Positions 1 through 11,750 of a stretch of DNA of 64,000 nt are shown in pieces; position 1 is the first letter of the stretch, and each line of letters opens with the position of its first letter. The translations under genes were made by a program, and so were the position numbers. A model generated the notes under the pieces. That model saw only the letters and a program-made list of their open reading frames with translations, was not told the origin of the DNA and made no database searches. The stretch comes from Tigriopus japonicus (taxonomy: Eukaryota > Arthropoda > Copepoda > Harpacticoida > Harpacticidae), in NCBI GenBank assembly GCA_010645155.1, contig CM021318.1, positions 3,215,926 to 3,279,925 on the forward strand, given 5' to 3'.

Positions 1-134
1 AAACCCACTTCTAATGGCAACTAAGCATGCAGCTTTGATACTCAATATCTCCCTTTTTTCAGCTAAACAATACATGGCATTATGCATTTACCCAACGAAA
101 CTATACGTACGAAATAGAACTGCAGTTAATATGT

Positions 135-140
135 TTTATT
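135..140 (-). terminator. Possible polyadenylation signal (AATAAA) of the Bok-like gene
   Basis: AATAAA on the minus strand starts about 6 bases past the TAA stop. It is unusually close to the stop, and in AT-rich DNA the hexamer is common by chance. No other support. Confidence 0.3.
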
Positions 141-146
141 GACTTA

Positions 147-356
147 TTATTCGGGTGGGTCTTCCACACTATCGTTCACAAAATTTGACAAAGGCCTGAA
201 TTGGATCCGATTCATGCCCAAAGCGATTTTTCCCACGGTGCGGATGACGAAAACAATGCCCACAAGGAGGAAAATCAGACAAACCACGGACAAAGCAATC
301 ATTTGGAACACGCCATGATCCTCATCCGGTGGACGATATCGGGATAAAAGAGCGGC
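147..356 (-). CDS. Bok: Bok-like protein, exon 3 (C-terminal membrane anchor)
   Basis: An acceptor (GCTTTCATTTCAG) precedes a phase-0 frame starting AALLSRYRPPDED and ending with TAA at 147-149; residues 306-374. A 20-23 residue hydrophobic segment (about 324-346, MIALSVVCLIFLLVG then IVFVIR) is followed by a basic residue and a 28-residue tail ending DPPE. In Bcl-2 genes the last exon starts just after GGW and encodes a short linker and a tail anchor, exactly this layout. No closer exon of this kind was found in the 15.7-kb intron. The tail after the anchor is longer than in vertebrate Bok. A reverse AATAAA lies at 140-135, just past the stop, and may be the polyadenylation signal. The assignment rests on architecture and phase, not on strong sequence identity. 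Confidence 0.7.
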   Translation of the reverse strand, partial: AALLSRYRPPDEDHGVFQMIALSVVCLIFLLVGIVFVIRTVGKIALGMNRIQFRPLSNFVNDSVEDPPE

Positions 357-490
357 CTGAAATGAAAGCGAGACCATTAGTAGTGATTAAAATTAAGTAA
401 CAGGGTGAATATGTGATTGATTTTGAATTTATTTTTCTACAACAAGGGTTTATTTGGCTCAGTCATCTGAAATAAGGACTGACTCATATT

Positions 491-1064
491 GCACCACGGC
501 GTTTAATTGAGCTTGAGAAGTCATTTTTAAGTTCCTAAGACATTTGAGACTAGTTTTTGAGTGAGAAGACAGTTCCGGAAATGAAGTCGAGGTTGGCTAA
601 TTAGGTCACGGGCCAAAAATTGATATAATGTCACTTAAAACTGGCTTAGAAACAATTTTCTGAATTTTTCTCATCACTTATTCTTAAAATGGTCTCATTG
701 TTGCCTGAACCCGAAATATTGACTAAATCTATTTGGCCCTTCTTCGAATTTGGGTGAACAAAAGTACGATTGTGTCCTTCGAGAATTGTGTTCGAGAAGA
801 GCCATTGAAAATTGAACGGCTAAATAGATAACACCAATATTTTGAATCCTTACCAAACTAAGTGTGCCTAACAATTATCCAAAAGAAAGTTTTCATAAAT
901 TTGTTTTTAAGCAAGTTTTAAGTGACATTAAATCAATTTTTGGCCCGTGACCTAATTAACTGAATTCGGTAACATATGTGGCATTAGCTCTTCACCTCAA
1001 AACTGGTCTCAAATGTCTTTGAAACTTAAAAATGACTTACCCAGCTCAATTAAACGCCGTGGCA
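491..1064. mobile_element. Palindromic MITE, family D copy 1 (about 575 bp)
   Basis: The ends are inverted copies: CACGGCGTTTAATTGAGCT near 495 and its complement near 1044-1063. Inner segments also mirror each other (ACGGGCCAAAAATTGAT near 608 against ATCAATTTTTGGCCCGT near 933). No coding sequence is seen. A related copy sits inside an hAT element at 26473-26862. The superfamily is unknown. Confidence 0.75.
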
Positions 1065-1630
1065 CGTAACAAACTAGAGTTATTGATCAATTGTAGTTTT
1101 CTTTTTCATGAGTTAACATCTGACTCCATACAAATCCAACTGAGAATGAATTTGCACAATGTTTTACCACAACAGGTCAAGCTCATTTGTTCTATGCTCT
1201 CTTCAGTACATAAGTATGAACAGGCATAACTTTTTATTCCAGTATTCAATTGAGCAGACTATTGAAAAATAAGGTCTGCCCAAAAATCAAGGGCGTAAAA
1301 TGCTTCATTTTTTTAGAAATTTCTTAGCACAATGAGGCTCTGACTAAGAAGCTAAAAGGAGTATTTCCAATTTTCTGCACTTTTCAGAGAAAGGTTTGGA
1401 TAAAAAGTTATCCATCCAAACAGCAGTCAATAAAAGTCTAGAGTGCAATTGAAACTTTCAACATATCATTTTCACTAATAAAATATCCGGTAATGTGTTC
1501 TAAACAAAAATATTATTAGGGGGAGGACCTTATCCTAACAATGAAGTCTATGATGCATTTTCAAAAAAAGACATCCCAAGAAAAAAATCATCCCAATTTG
1601 CTTAGCCTTGCCATTTGCCTTATTTTCCCT

Positions 1631-2209
1631 AGAGGGCTAACAGAGAGATGGCACTCCAGTTCAGTGAGTGGAGATTTGTTTGGAACACACTTCATCAATC
1701 TGGCAGCAAATGTGCCAAGTGACTTGACCTGTCATATATTGCTCTTTTTGAAGCAAAGCAGTTGGTTGATTGAGCAATTTTGCCACTGACTTCGTGAAAT
1801 TGCAAATTCCGATTTTGAATCACTGAAACTAAATGTGTCCAATGTCAAATCCCATTCCACATAGTGTGCTAGAGGAGTATAGAGAGGCCATTGTTGTCAT
1901 TTTGTCTGTCTTGTTTGGTGCTGAAATTGGCCAAAGTTGCCTATTAGTTGAGTAAAAAAGATGAAATATTTCCAAAGACTATCATAAAAACTTGCCCATG
2001 CAAGTGGAAGTCCATAGTACAAACGTCAGTGCATTAGACTTGTTTGGGCAAGTTTCAACTAATTGCAGATGATAAATGGCCCTTGCTACCCACAATGAAA
2101 TTTCACGACCAGCCTGCTCTACTAACTCCACTCTATAGACCTCTTTGTTACTGTGCAAGCTAGGTGACTTGCAAATAATTTTGGAGTGTCGTTTCTCTGT
2201 TAGCTCTCT
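1631..2209. mobile_element. MITE family A, copy 1, interrupted by a family B element
   Basis: The left end AGAGGGCTAACAGAGAGATG and right end CTCTGTTAGCTCTCT are inverted repeats matching the copies at 4455-4740 and 33665-33950. The right quarter (2155-2209) is separated from the left part (1631-1867) by about 285 bp of a different repeat, so this is a nested insertion. There is no plausible protein. Confidence 0.8.
1868..2154. mobile_element. MITE family B, copy 1, inserted into family A
   Basis: It starts near TATAGAGAGGCCATTG and ends CCACTCTATAGACCTC. The copy at 49425-49868 shares the ends and long inner segments (GGCCAAAGTTGCC; TGATAAATGGCCCTTGCT, with one difference). The terminal repeats are imperfect (CTATAGAG core). 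It lies inside family A copy 1 and is therefore the younger insertion. Boundaries are good to roughly 10 bp. Confidence 0.7.
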
Positions 2210-2959
2210 AATCTTACCTCATTAGAGTGACATGTAAGCGTGTAATTTTAGCAACTTCAATCCTTCTCTTTTATAAACTGACGGGATTAAGTTACGTTAT
2301 TTACTTATATAAGTGATATCATTTCAATAGGAAAACTATATCTACGTCTCATATTCCCTCACTAGTTCATAACAAGGTCTTTGGGTTTTAGAGCCATCAG
2401 AGGTGTTAATGAATGCATGAATTTTCATTCTTTTTGTGGGAACATCCATGCATTCCATTCATCCTGAAGTTCTTCTTTGTTTGTGGCATAGGAGCTCGGC
2501 AAAAAATGTCATTGAATGCAATCCTGGCACTTTCAATCATCATCCGAGCTCATAAAGTTCATTTCATCCTGTCCATTCAAAGTCAAAGTTAAAATTTGTG
2601 ATCTTTCTGATTGCTCTTCCTCCACCCAGTCTTCCCACCAAGTTTTGTCATCTTTCCATGTTCTTCTTTGGCGGGCGTGAATCTCTCTCTATTCATCCAT
2701 TGCTTCACGGACGTCAAGGATGTTTCTCTCTCCCTCTCTTTGAATACTTGATCTTCTTTTGTAACCGTAATAATAGGGTGAAACCTCACGGAACTTGGAA
2801 TGAGCACAACCTATGAATTTCAATGCCCAACGCACACACAGACTTGGAAGATGGTAGATAGGGCCACCATTCCATTTGCGAACCCTCATCACTCATCGTC
2901 AATCAAGTTAAAACTGACTTCTCCAGTTTTGAGTTTGACTACCTAAGCACAGATTACGT

Positions 2960-3400
2960 GTGTTTCATATGCTTAGTATTTTAATTAAAAGTCAGCTGAT
3001 GATCACGCTCGTCAGCCATCAGCTGACACTACGCTATGAAACGTCCGGGATTTCTGCTCCACAACAAAAAAATATTTTTCCAGGCCCTACTGATGACCAA
3101 CAATATTCTTATATCAAGTTTCCATCATTTTTGATATTGACTCAACCCTTAATGCAGCATTATTTTTGTGGAAATATATTTTTTGAGACCCTGTGTCTGG
3201 CTGATATTCTTCAGAATGAATCTAAATCTTTTCCAAAGTATTCCTTCGTATCTGATGAAGTCTTAAGCCTTAAAATTTCTCATTTAAGTTTGGCTCAAGT
3301 AGATCCTTTTAACCCTAAAAAAAACACATGGTTTAGAATTTCAATGGATGATTTGAAGCCAGACGAGATGCCGATTGGCTTAAAATTTTGCCCAACTTGA
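2960..3400 (+). other. Uncharacterised 146-codon open frame (weak)
   Basis: A frame of 146 codons from ATG at 2960, inside the long Bok intron on the opposite strand. It contains the stretch PKKNTWFRISMDDLKPDEMP, which reads like protein, but I recognise no family. It has no transmembrane segment or repeat, and no obvious splice sites were found to link it to other exons. The region is AT-rich, so length alone is mildly suggestive. It could be a transposon remnant or chance. Confidence 0.2.
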
Positions 3401-3488
3401 GTAAACCATTGCAAGGGTTTTAAACTTGATCGTTGATCAATCCAGGATGTGTGATATTGTTTGCAGAGTGAATAAATCTTTGGACAGG

Positions 3489-3762
3489 CACAAATTTGGC
3501 AAAGCTTGGCACAAATTTGGCAAAGCTTGGCACAAATTTGGCAAAGCTTGGCACAAATTTGGCAAAGCTTGGCACAAATTTGGCAAAGCTTGGCACAAAT
3601 TTGGCGAAGCTTGGCACAAATTTGGCAAAGCTTGGCACAAATTTGGCAAAGCTTGGCACAAATTTAGCAAAGCTTGGCACAAATTTAGCAAAGCTTGGCA
3701 CAAATTTGGCAAAGCTTGGCACAAATTTGTCAAAGCTTGGCACAAATTTGGCAAAGCTTGGA
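3489..3762. repeat. Minisatellite: 13 tandem copies of a 21-bp unit
   Basis: The unit CACAAATTTGGCAAAGCTTG (plus one G) repeats 13 times with very few changes (single substitutions in units 6, 9, 10 and 12). Because 21 is a multiple of three, all frames stay open: the plus strand would read HKFGKAW repeats and the minus strand FAKFVPS repeats. No start context, splice site or flanking coding sequence supports translation. The near identity of the units points to recent expansion. Confidence 0.95.
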
Positions 3763-3952
3763 TCTATTGGGTGTAATGGATTGCACCTGTCTTTTGCAGT
3801 TCAAACCGGAAAGGGATACTAGACAAAACCATTAATTGCAACTAAATGAAGTCCTAGTGAGGGAAAGGTGTCCCATGAGTCCATAACTTTAGAGCAGATC
3901 AAATGAGTGGCAAACAAAATAGAGCGGGTTTTATTGATCGCATAATTTAATG

Positions 3953-4217
3953 AGGTCGGTTGTTGAGGTAGTTTGGAAGCATAGTAGAAGCATATCTACG
4001 TAGAAGCATAGAGGAAACGTATGAGTCTGAGTAGAAATAACCATGCTCGATCAAGTTTCGCTCCATAAGCCGCGTTTTTTTCAATCCCAGCTTATGTAAC
4101 GAAAAACTTGATCGAGCATGGTTATTTCTACTTTGACTGATATGCTTCATTCATGCTTCTTTTATGCTTATCAATAAGCTTCTGTTATACTTTCAAACTA
4201 CCACAACAATCGACCTA
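3953..4217. mobile_element. Short palindromic MITE (family K), strong hairpin
   Basis: The outer arms GAGGTCGGTTGTTGAGGTAG and CTACCACAACAATCGACCT are inverted. The inner arms, near 4036-4063 and 4097-4124, form a nearly perfect 27-bp palindrome around AACCATGCTCGATCAAGTTT. The single strand would fold into a long hairpin. No coding sequence. Confidence 0.7.
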
Positions 4218-4454
4218 TTAGCACGCAAATCAGAAGCGAGAAAAAATCAAAAGAAAGCCAGTAGGTTTGATTGAACATTGAATTAGCGCCAATTTTAATC
4301 AATACCATCAAATTTAGAAATGTTAATCTGAAATCAGTGGTATCATTTACTGACTAAAATTAACCAAAATTACTCTAATTTTATTATCGGTCAAATGTCC
4401 CGGCGCTCATTTGATCTACAGCAGCTCATGGGAAAGAAGCATCATCAGAACACT

Positions 4455-4740
4455 AGAGGGCTAACAGAGAACTGTCACTCCAGTACAGCCAGTGGAGATT
4501 TGTTTTGAACACACTTCATTGATTCAGCAACAAAGGTTTCAAGTGACTTGATTCATCATACATTGCTCTTGTTTGACCAAAGCAGTTGAATGAGCAATTT
4601 TGACAATGACTCCCTAAAAACGCAAGTTCGGGTTGTGAATCACGTAACTTAGCATGTTCAACATCAAATCCCATCACACACAGAGTATAGGCTTGGTGAC
4701 TCACAAATATTTTCGGAGTGTCATTTCTCTGTCAGCCCTC
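4455..4740. mobile_element. MITE family A, copy 2 (intact, about 286 bp)
   Basis: Terminal inverted repeats GGGCTAACAGAGAACTGTCA and its relative TGTCATTTCTCTGTCAGCCC. It is flanked by the direct repeat CAGAACACTA (left, just before the element; right, two bases after it). A 9-11 bp target duplication with long inverted repeats fits Mutator-like elements, but no transposase is present to confirm it. Confidence 0.85.
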
Positions 4741-4786
4741 AACAGAACACTAGTGCAAGGATGGCTCAAGCCAGGATTACTTTCAA

Positions 4787-4892
4787 AATACACACTGGGT
4801 CCGATTGGTACAATGAAAACTAAACGGAACAATATATTTGTTGCAAAAACCTCACATTTTAGTACAATGATCGGACCCAGTGTGTATTTTTG
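4787..4892. mobile_element. Short inverted-repeat element (family L), copy 1
   Basis: ATACACACTGGGTCCGAT at the left is repeated inverted as ATCGGACCCAGTGTGTAT at the right, about 105 bp apart. The centre (GTTGCAAAAACCTCACATTT) occurs in reverse near 22700, showing that this is a dispersed family. Confidence 0.7.
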
Positions 4893-5965
4893 AAATTCGT
4901 CCAGACGTACAGTGGTCCCTGACTAGTGACAGTGGGTTTAACATGAAGCTTCAAAAAAGCTGAAAAAACAGGAAGTAAAAGAGAAAAAATGCAGCAAATA
5001 GAATCCTTTGACCGAAAAATATCCATGGAAGGAATTGAATACATCTTATTTTGTGATTCAATAACTGGACTAATCCTTATTTGCATGATCCAAATAGATT
5101 GATTGCAAAATCGAATTTCGTTTAACTTGAACTTCCTGATTGACAGTGGCGACAACAACGGCAAACAACTGAAGCTTCGAAAAAGCCAAACAACTTTATT
5201 GTGTTAACGCTTCTATCCCATAATATTCTTTAATTTGATGAGGTTTTTTTGCGCTCATTTGACTGCGCGATCAAAAAACCGTTGTACGAGTAATGACACA
5301 TAGAATCTTTGAAGCGCTTTCTTGAAACAAAAGTACAGCGACTCTAGTTCTTCAACTTAAAACTAATCTTCTTTTCGAATAACTCCAAGGTATTGTTTTA
5401 AAGGCAGTCACTCCAAAGTAAATTCAGAATATTCCAGCTATCTGAATTGTGCCTACATTTGAAGAATAAGGCCCAAATTCATCTGTATCCTAGAGCCAAG
5501 GTTTGGTTAATTAAAAAGCCTGTTTTGCTCTTTAAAGTGCGACCCTGAAGGAAAAAGGAAAATATTCTTTTTTGGACTTAGATTTTACATGCAATTATAT
5601 TGATGCCCAGAAATCCAAAAGCACAGTGAAAACAGGCAATGAAACATAGGAGGATTTGAGATACAGCCTAGTTCATTTTTTTAGATTTTCTCCTGCTCGA
5701 TGTTTTGTAGCATCCTGGCCACATTTATTCAATCTCAAAGTTTACATGTACAATTGTTTTCCCTCCTTGCTCCAAAATATAAAAAGTGGTAAAAGTATGC
5801 ATTAGAATAACTCCTTACATCATGCAAGTATGAAGCCGTTTCTCAAATCTTGGACTGGTTTCAAATTTCAAAACCTGAGAGGTTTGAGCACTCGTTTCCT
5901 TCCTCTCTTCTCTTCAACGTGACTTCCACAAGCGAACTAATGGCACTTGACTTGAAACTTGCCAA

Positions 5966-6489
5966 TTATGTTTGAACGAGCAAAAACTGTCCTTTTGTTT
6001 GAGAAGCTCGGTGACAAAACCGAGCCGGAAGATGAAGCGAACAAAAAATACAACTGGGTGCCGCCAAAAGATCAGACTTGGCTCTGAATTACAACCAGGA
6101 AATTGGTTGGACATCTGCCAAACACCACCGTCCAATCATCTAGCACCATATTGCTTTGGCATTAAGCTCATCGAAGGCCAATGGCATTTAGTGTTTCAAA
6201 AGGGATACATCCATATACATGCAGATCCTGGCTTTTTTGTCAGTGGTTTTCAAGATCAAGATTGAATGGCACCGAAGTTTGGCAATGCACTTTTTGCGAG
6301 GTGTTAGATGGATTCTCAATTGATCGCACCACCGACATGGTTTTTAAAATTCTTCGTACATCGCCGAGTGAATCCATGGGGAATGAGGAAATGCAAAAAC
6401 ACCTTCTCCAAAGACTTCAAAGCATTAGTTTAATGTTTTTTTCAATTTATAATTTTAATTCTTTATTGTTTGGGACCAAATTGACCTAA
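5966..6489 (+). pseudogene. Possible broken coding sequence in three frames (weak)
   Basis: Protein-like text appears in successive plus-strand frames: about 5968-6087 (FEKLGDKTEPEDEANKKY, then NWVPPKDQTW), then about 6080-6262 (QPGNWLDICQ... then FQKGYIHIHADPGFFVSG), then about 6262-6489 with WQCTFCEVLDGF, resembling half a zinc finger. The frames cannot be joined without frameshifts or introns that I could not place. I recognise no family. It may be a degenerate gene or transposon relic in the Bok intron, or chance. Confidence 0.2.
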
Positions 6490-6930
6490 TTGACTCTCTT
6501 CTACAAAAAGATGGTTTTGAATTTAGTTTTTATTCACACTTGATTGTAAAGATATCATCCATTAGCACCTAGTTTTTTTGCTTTTTTAAAGAGTTTTGTT
6601 CTAATACAGAGTTTTCTTGAACCCAACAGTGCCGGTTTGCCCATTTCAATTCCGCAATGAGAGAGTTATGTTCAAAGAAATCGATAATATTGTTACCATA
6701 TTGACTAAATAACATTCTTCCCGAAAAGCTTCTTTTAGGTAATAATTTATTGACATGAAGGAGTTCTGAGTCAAAGCCAGAGAAAGTGAGTTCGAAAGTT
6801 GCATGTCGAGCCCTCTGGCCGTGAAAATCTCGTTTGATTTATGCTTCCAAGAAAATGTAGATCCTCATTTCGTTTGGCGCTTTATCGCTGTTCTCACAGA
6901 TCCGTGAATGTGCAATTTGCACGACTTTTA

Positions 6931-7142
6931 TGGTGTGAATTTTAGCAAGTCAAGGCCATATCCTGCCTTTTCCGTCTGTTCATTCGCTCCATCTGCCCGA
7001 AAAAGAGAACCAATGATCCAAGATAAATCGCAAATAATAACTCCTTGAATTTGGCTTTGAATATATCCTGAACGTAAAAGGTATTGCAAATGTTGCCAGA
7101 CAGAATCCGAACTAACTGAAGCCCGATTTGGTCGACCTTGGT
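6931..7142 (-). other. Uncharacterised minus-strand open segment (weak)
   Basis: A minus frame reading GRPNRASVSSDSVWQHLQYL, then SGYIQSQIQGVIICDLSW and ending LDLLKFTP at a stop. The composition is protein-like, but no family, start or acceptor is convincing. It lies within the long Bok intron on the same strand and could be a transposon remnant. Confidence 0.15.
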
Positions 7143-8321
7143 TGAAATGATATCGCGAGAAGAATGCTATGCAATATGTTCCTATGGTTTGAAATCGTGA
7201 GCACAGGATGAGCTGCAAATTTTGATTCCCTAGTGTGTGGCATTGGAAAATATGAGAAAAACACAATCAGTTTGGAAGCAATCACATCACAATGCAGTAT
7301 GATAAAAAAATAGTCTCCTTCAATTTTCAATTCTCAATTCTTTTCTCTTGACTGTCAGCTGAAGTTAGTGAGAGAAAATATTCATTCTCAGGGTTCCTTA
7401 AATGATATGCCCAAAGCCAAACAACGTGAGAAGAAAAATGCCAAATGGAAATGTCTTACTTAGCATTAAAGTTCAAGTGCTAAATATTTGCAAAGAAATG
7501 CTCAGATCTTCAAAATTAATTAAGATCATTTCAACTTTCCTTTTTTCAAAAAGCCTGTCTTCTTAGTGTGCGGAAAATGCACTGAGTTTTACTCAGCATT
7601 CCATGATTGCCAAAGCTTTTAAGGGTTCCTGATTATGCCTCAGATAAGACCATAAAGCGTTGCCTAAAATGCAGTAACATACTCTGCCTCTCTTTTAACC
7701 TCAATCAAACCTTTGATCAACATTGTGGTTTGCCTTCTGTAATATTTTGAGCCATTTCCTCATTCGGTTGTGATAATTTGCTATGCCATTTTGGCATTTA
7801 TCCTTTCTCATCAAACTCCATTCTAATCTCATGGATCTCATGCAAGGGCAAACCTTTTTTATGTTCTGAGCTACACGTAAAGGTTGAAAATGACATACAT
7901 GTCCCATCATGCTCATATGTATGATCTTGTGGGAATTGCTATTGCCAAATGGCTATCAGATTAAATAGATACCATCAAGCATGATTTTTGGCAAAAATAA
8001 TCACCTGCATAGTTTGAACCACTTGAAAACACAGAATGTATTTGGCAGAGTAACTCTGTCAAATGGTTATCAAATGGAGTTCAGAAAGATAAGGACTTCC
8101 TTACATTCACATGATCGCTATAGCATTGGAAACAATCTACCCTCTCATTTCTGTACACCAGATCATTGTCAGCATTGTTCTGTTTGGTAAGGCAAACCAA
8201 GCTGGATTTTCATTGATCAAAAGGGATCTGTCATCATGTTTTATTGACTTCCACTTTAAATTGCTTCCTTTCCTGACCTTTGCAACCCTGAGTTTGATTG
8301 GATGAACTAGAGCACTGTAAG

Positions 8322-8759
8322 AACAGAGTACGGGTCATAAAGTGCGCCATCTAGCGGATTTCATTCGGCAACAGCTCGCAGTTCCCATGAAACACATATT
8401 TTGAAGATTGCAACAGTCATTCATCCGTTTTGAACAAACTAAAGTGCCTCAAATGTTGACTGAGTATTGGTAATGGACCTGTGGTGGTTTTTGGATGAAA
8501 TTATTGGTAAAATCCCTTTCAAATTGGCATGGAAATCTAACTACTGAAAAGGTAATTCAGGCATGATCTAAGCCAAAATTCATCCAAAACACACTCAAAG
8601 TAGTATTTGGAGTTCCCCCATCAACATTTTAGGTGCTTTAGTTTGTCCAAAATTGATGAATGACCGTTGCAATCTACAAAAATATGTGTTTCATGGGAAC
8701 TGCGAGCTGTTCCCGCATGAAATCCACTAGATGGCGCACTCTATGACCGTACTCTGTTA
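8322..8759. mobile_element. Palindromic MITE family C, copy 1 (about 438 bp)
   Basis: The ends AACAGAGTACGG and CCGTACTCTGTT are inverted. The first and last roughly 140 bp mirror each other (AAGTGCGCCATCTAG / CTAGATGGCGCACT; AGTTCCCATGAAACACATAT / ATATGTGTTTCATGGGAACT). A second, more diverged copy lies at 25494-25908. No open frame of note. Confidence 0.85.
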
Positions 8760-8931
8760 TTATAATGGATAATGGATGAATCTAGGATGAATGTATGAGA
8801 GCAGACTTTGGTTTTGGAAACCCTTGCCTTTTTTTCAGGGGGCATGATTTAGGAGACATACATCGCCCGCTCATCATATGAAATACGTAGGCAGCTAACC
8901 TGGTATAAATCAGTATTAACGAGGAATAACA

Positions 8932-9168
8932 ATGACACAACTTTTGTGCGGATTTATGCCTCACGAGCGAGAATTCGTGGTCGAAATAATGGACAGCTTC
9001 ATGGAGATTGAACTGCAGACCAAAACCATAATGGCAGGTTTGATGGAAACGTGTGAGATATCGACAGATTTTGACAGATACGCATGTCACAGATTCCCAC
9101 GATTCACCTTGTTGTTGTACGAAAATAATCACCCTGGGCTAGAAAAATACGCTATTTGGAAGATTTGA
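8932..9168 (+). other. Small open frame of 78 codons (weak)
   Basis: It begins MTQLLCGFMPHEREFVVE and ends EKYAIWKI, with AATAAA just past the stop and TATAAA 28 bp before the ATG. That spacing is too short for a TATA box upstream of a 5' UTR. A 116-codon frame is open on the other strand, so codon evidence is ambiguous. No family is recognised. Confidence 0.2.
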
Positions 9169-11085
9169 ATAAACGCTAGTTTCAGAAACGGGGAAACAAA
9201 ATTCAAACGCAAACCAATGATAAGTATATGGATTTAACTCATGTTTTAAACTACATTTTTTTCGCCAATAAAACACCATTCCCCATAAAGAGTATTAACT
9301 GATGCAGAGTAATAGATAAAATGGAGCTTTTATCTCGCGTTTGAGGGCTCGAAGCTAACATTAAGTCCATTTTTTTCGCTTCATTCTTGTTGACTATCTA
9401 TCTTTTTTAGTTCAGCACTCTTTAACCAAAAAAGTATCCTTCAAGGATTGCATGTTAGATTCGATTTGTGACTTGGAATCTAGTACTCATGATAAACGTA
9501 ATTAAAAAAAAACATCAGATAGGCTTTGAAATTGACGGCCCAAACGCAAACCAAACGCTAAATCTGTCAGGTTTATATTTTTGTGTAAGACAGGGATTTG
9601 GGAGAAGAAGAAATCAAAAGTTAGGACAATTAATTTTTGCGTTATGTTTTAGCAAAACTTTTACGTATCAACTAAAAGTGATTGCAAATTGGTCCGGCTA
9701 GAAACTAAAAACCTTTTCACTCTCTCTGATTAACTAGTTCATCTCTCTACATTCCTCTACCACTTTTGCACACATCCTAAACCCATTTCTAAATTAAAGG
9801 CATTTTGCAACGGTATTTGTGCAATGTCGAAGGGTTTGCTTGGTCCATGATCAATTCATTTCTCTGATATTTCACATTTAAACCCTTTCAAGCTTCCTAC
9901 CACACACAATCAGACTGTTTTTGCCTTCTAAAACCTTCTTGTTCATCATTGCTGACTGAGCTAAAAGTGCTGGAGTGGTTAGTGAGTTTTTGCCCTTCAA
10001 ACTCGGAAACGTGATTCTACAGTACGAACGAACATTAAATCTCAAATGAATGCCACCAAGCACATGCTTGACCTTTCAGCCAATGGGTCATGTTAAGCCG
10101 TTTGACTTGACCTAAAAATGAAAATTCATTTTCTGAGAAATCAAATATCCGGTTCAAATTCATTATTCAGTTTATTTTATGGTTATTGATAGCTTGAAAC
10201 ACAATTTCTTAACTTTTGAGCCAAGTGCCAATTTTTGTCACCCTGTTTTGATTTCACACAACATGAATATCTAAGTGCCGACCTCGTTTTAACGCGTCAA
10301 AAGGAAAAAAAAAAACGTGTTGCTTCCTCGACTTAAATTTATTCAGCAATCTACTACTCGTTTCAAAAACTGGATCTTTTATATCTTTATCCATCTAACG
10401 TCGTCTAGACACTTAAAACTTTCGAGGGCACTAAAGAAAGAGTTTCTGAAAATCCCACCGTTCAATCTCAAAGAATATCTCCCTGTTATAAATGAAACCT
10501 TTGGAGCCTCATTCTTGGCAATGAGTTTGGGGAATGACTTGAGATTGAATTGTCACTGCCTGATCCTAAATTCCGCATTTGGTGGCCACAAAAGCCGGTT
10601 TTATATGAGGTCAAGATAATTGGAGCGAAAACCGAGGGACGAAAAAAAGTGGACTGGTCTTTGACAACCAACTCTGATGTCCAGGTGGATGTTAAATTAT
10701 CTTGATTGGGAGGTTCGGCATTGAAGAGGAATTGATTTATCGTTTGAGGCTTGACGTATTAGGATCAAATGCCCAAGGGGGAATCATTGTCATTCATTGA
10801 AAAGATCAGTTCTTTCCGATTCAAAGGAGATTTGTCAATGATATTAATCAAAGATTATAAATAGGTCTACTATTTGACTTACTATTAGGACGAGGACATC
10901 GAAAAAACAAGGATAACGAGACATTTCTAATGGACCCTCAATTACATCAACTAGTATATGGAGGCATTATTTCCAATAAATGTCATTGACAATCAACTTT
11001 CATTTCTATTCAAACTAATCTTCAAACTAAGCTACGTATCATAAGACGTTGTGAAAATAGTAGGAAACAATATTTCTCCTGGCAG

Positions 11086-11750
11086 CAGGGTTGGTTCAAT
11101 CCCGTCCGTCGAAGAAACCCCTCATCCCTAGGATCCCGGGAACGAGATTTATTGGGATTTTTTTCTATTGACAAACGCAAAACGGCTTACAAAATTTTGA
11201 GGTTCATCAGCCGTAAGCTTTGAACATCTTTTTCTTGTTTTGCTTTCCATTGAACGAGCGCACATCATGTGTTGAAATGTGCCTCCTCTCTATCTTAGAT
11301 CAAGACGAGCTTGATGAAACAAGTTTTTTTAAGAGCCGAAAACTCGAACCCTTAATCTTGGCAAGCTGCTTGAACAGTTCTTCTCTTTGTTTTGATACTG
11401 TCGCTTGATCAGCTGATGCAAAGTCAATCCACAAATAAAAGGGCATAAACATGATAAATTTAATTTGTGTCCTAAAAGGTCTAATGATTGGAAAAAATGC
11501 TTTAGGAAATTTACTAAATCCTTGACAGACATTAATTTCACGTTTGCCATTTTAAATTCTGGAAACCTTACAGTTGTATTTACGTTTAAAAAAATCCTGT
11601 TTTCTTTTAGAAAACCTCGCTCCGTGATCCTGTAAAAAAACTCAAATAAAAAATTGAAAATCCCGTTTATCCCGTTTTCAGAGGTGGAAAATCTAATCCA
11701 GGGATCATGTCAATTCCGGGATTGCTGGGATAATCACCTGACCAACCCTG
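11086..11750. mobile_element. hAT-like non-autonomous element (about 665 bp)
   Basis: It starts CAGGGTTGGTTCAATCCCG and ends ...GGATAATCACCTGACCAACCCTG, an imperfect terminal inverted repeat. The flanks are CCTGGCAG and CCTGGAGG, an 8-bp target duplication with two changes. An end beginning CAGGG and an 8-bp duplication are typical of the hAT superfamily. There is no transposase domain inside, so it depends on another element for movement. Confidence 0.65.

Noticed and set aside
3420..3822. Four open frames of 105-116 codons with 7-residue repeats
   Set aside because: All are read through the 21-bp minisatellite, which keeps every frame open. No start context or flanking coding sequence.
8904..8932. 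TATAAA as promoter of the 78-codon frame at 8932
   Set aside because: Only 28 bp separate it from the ATG, so transcription would start at or past the start codon.
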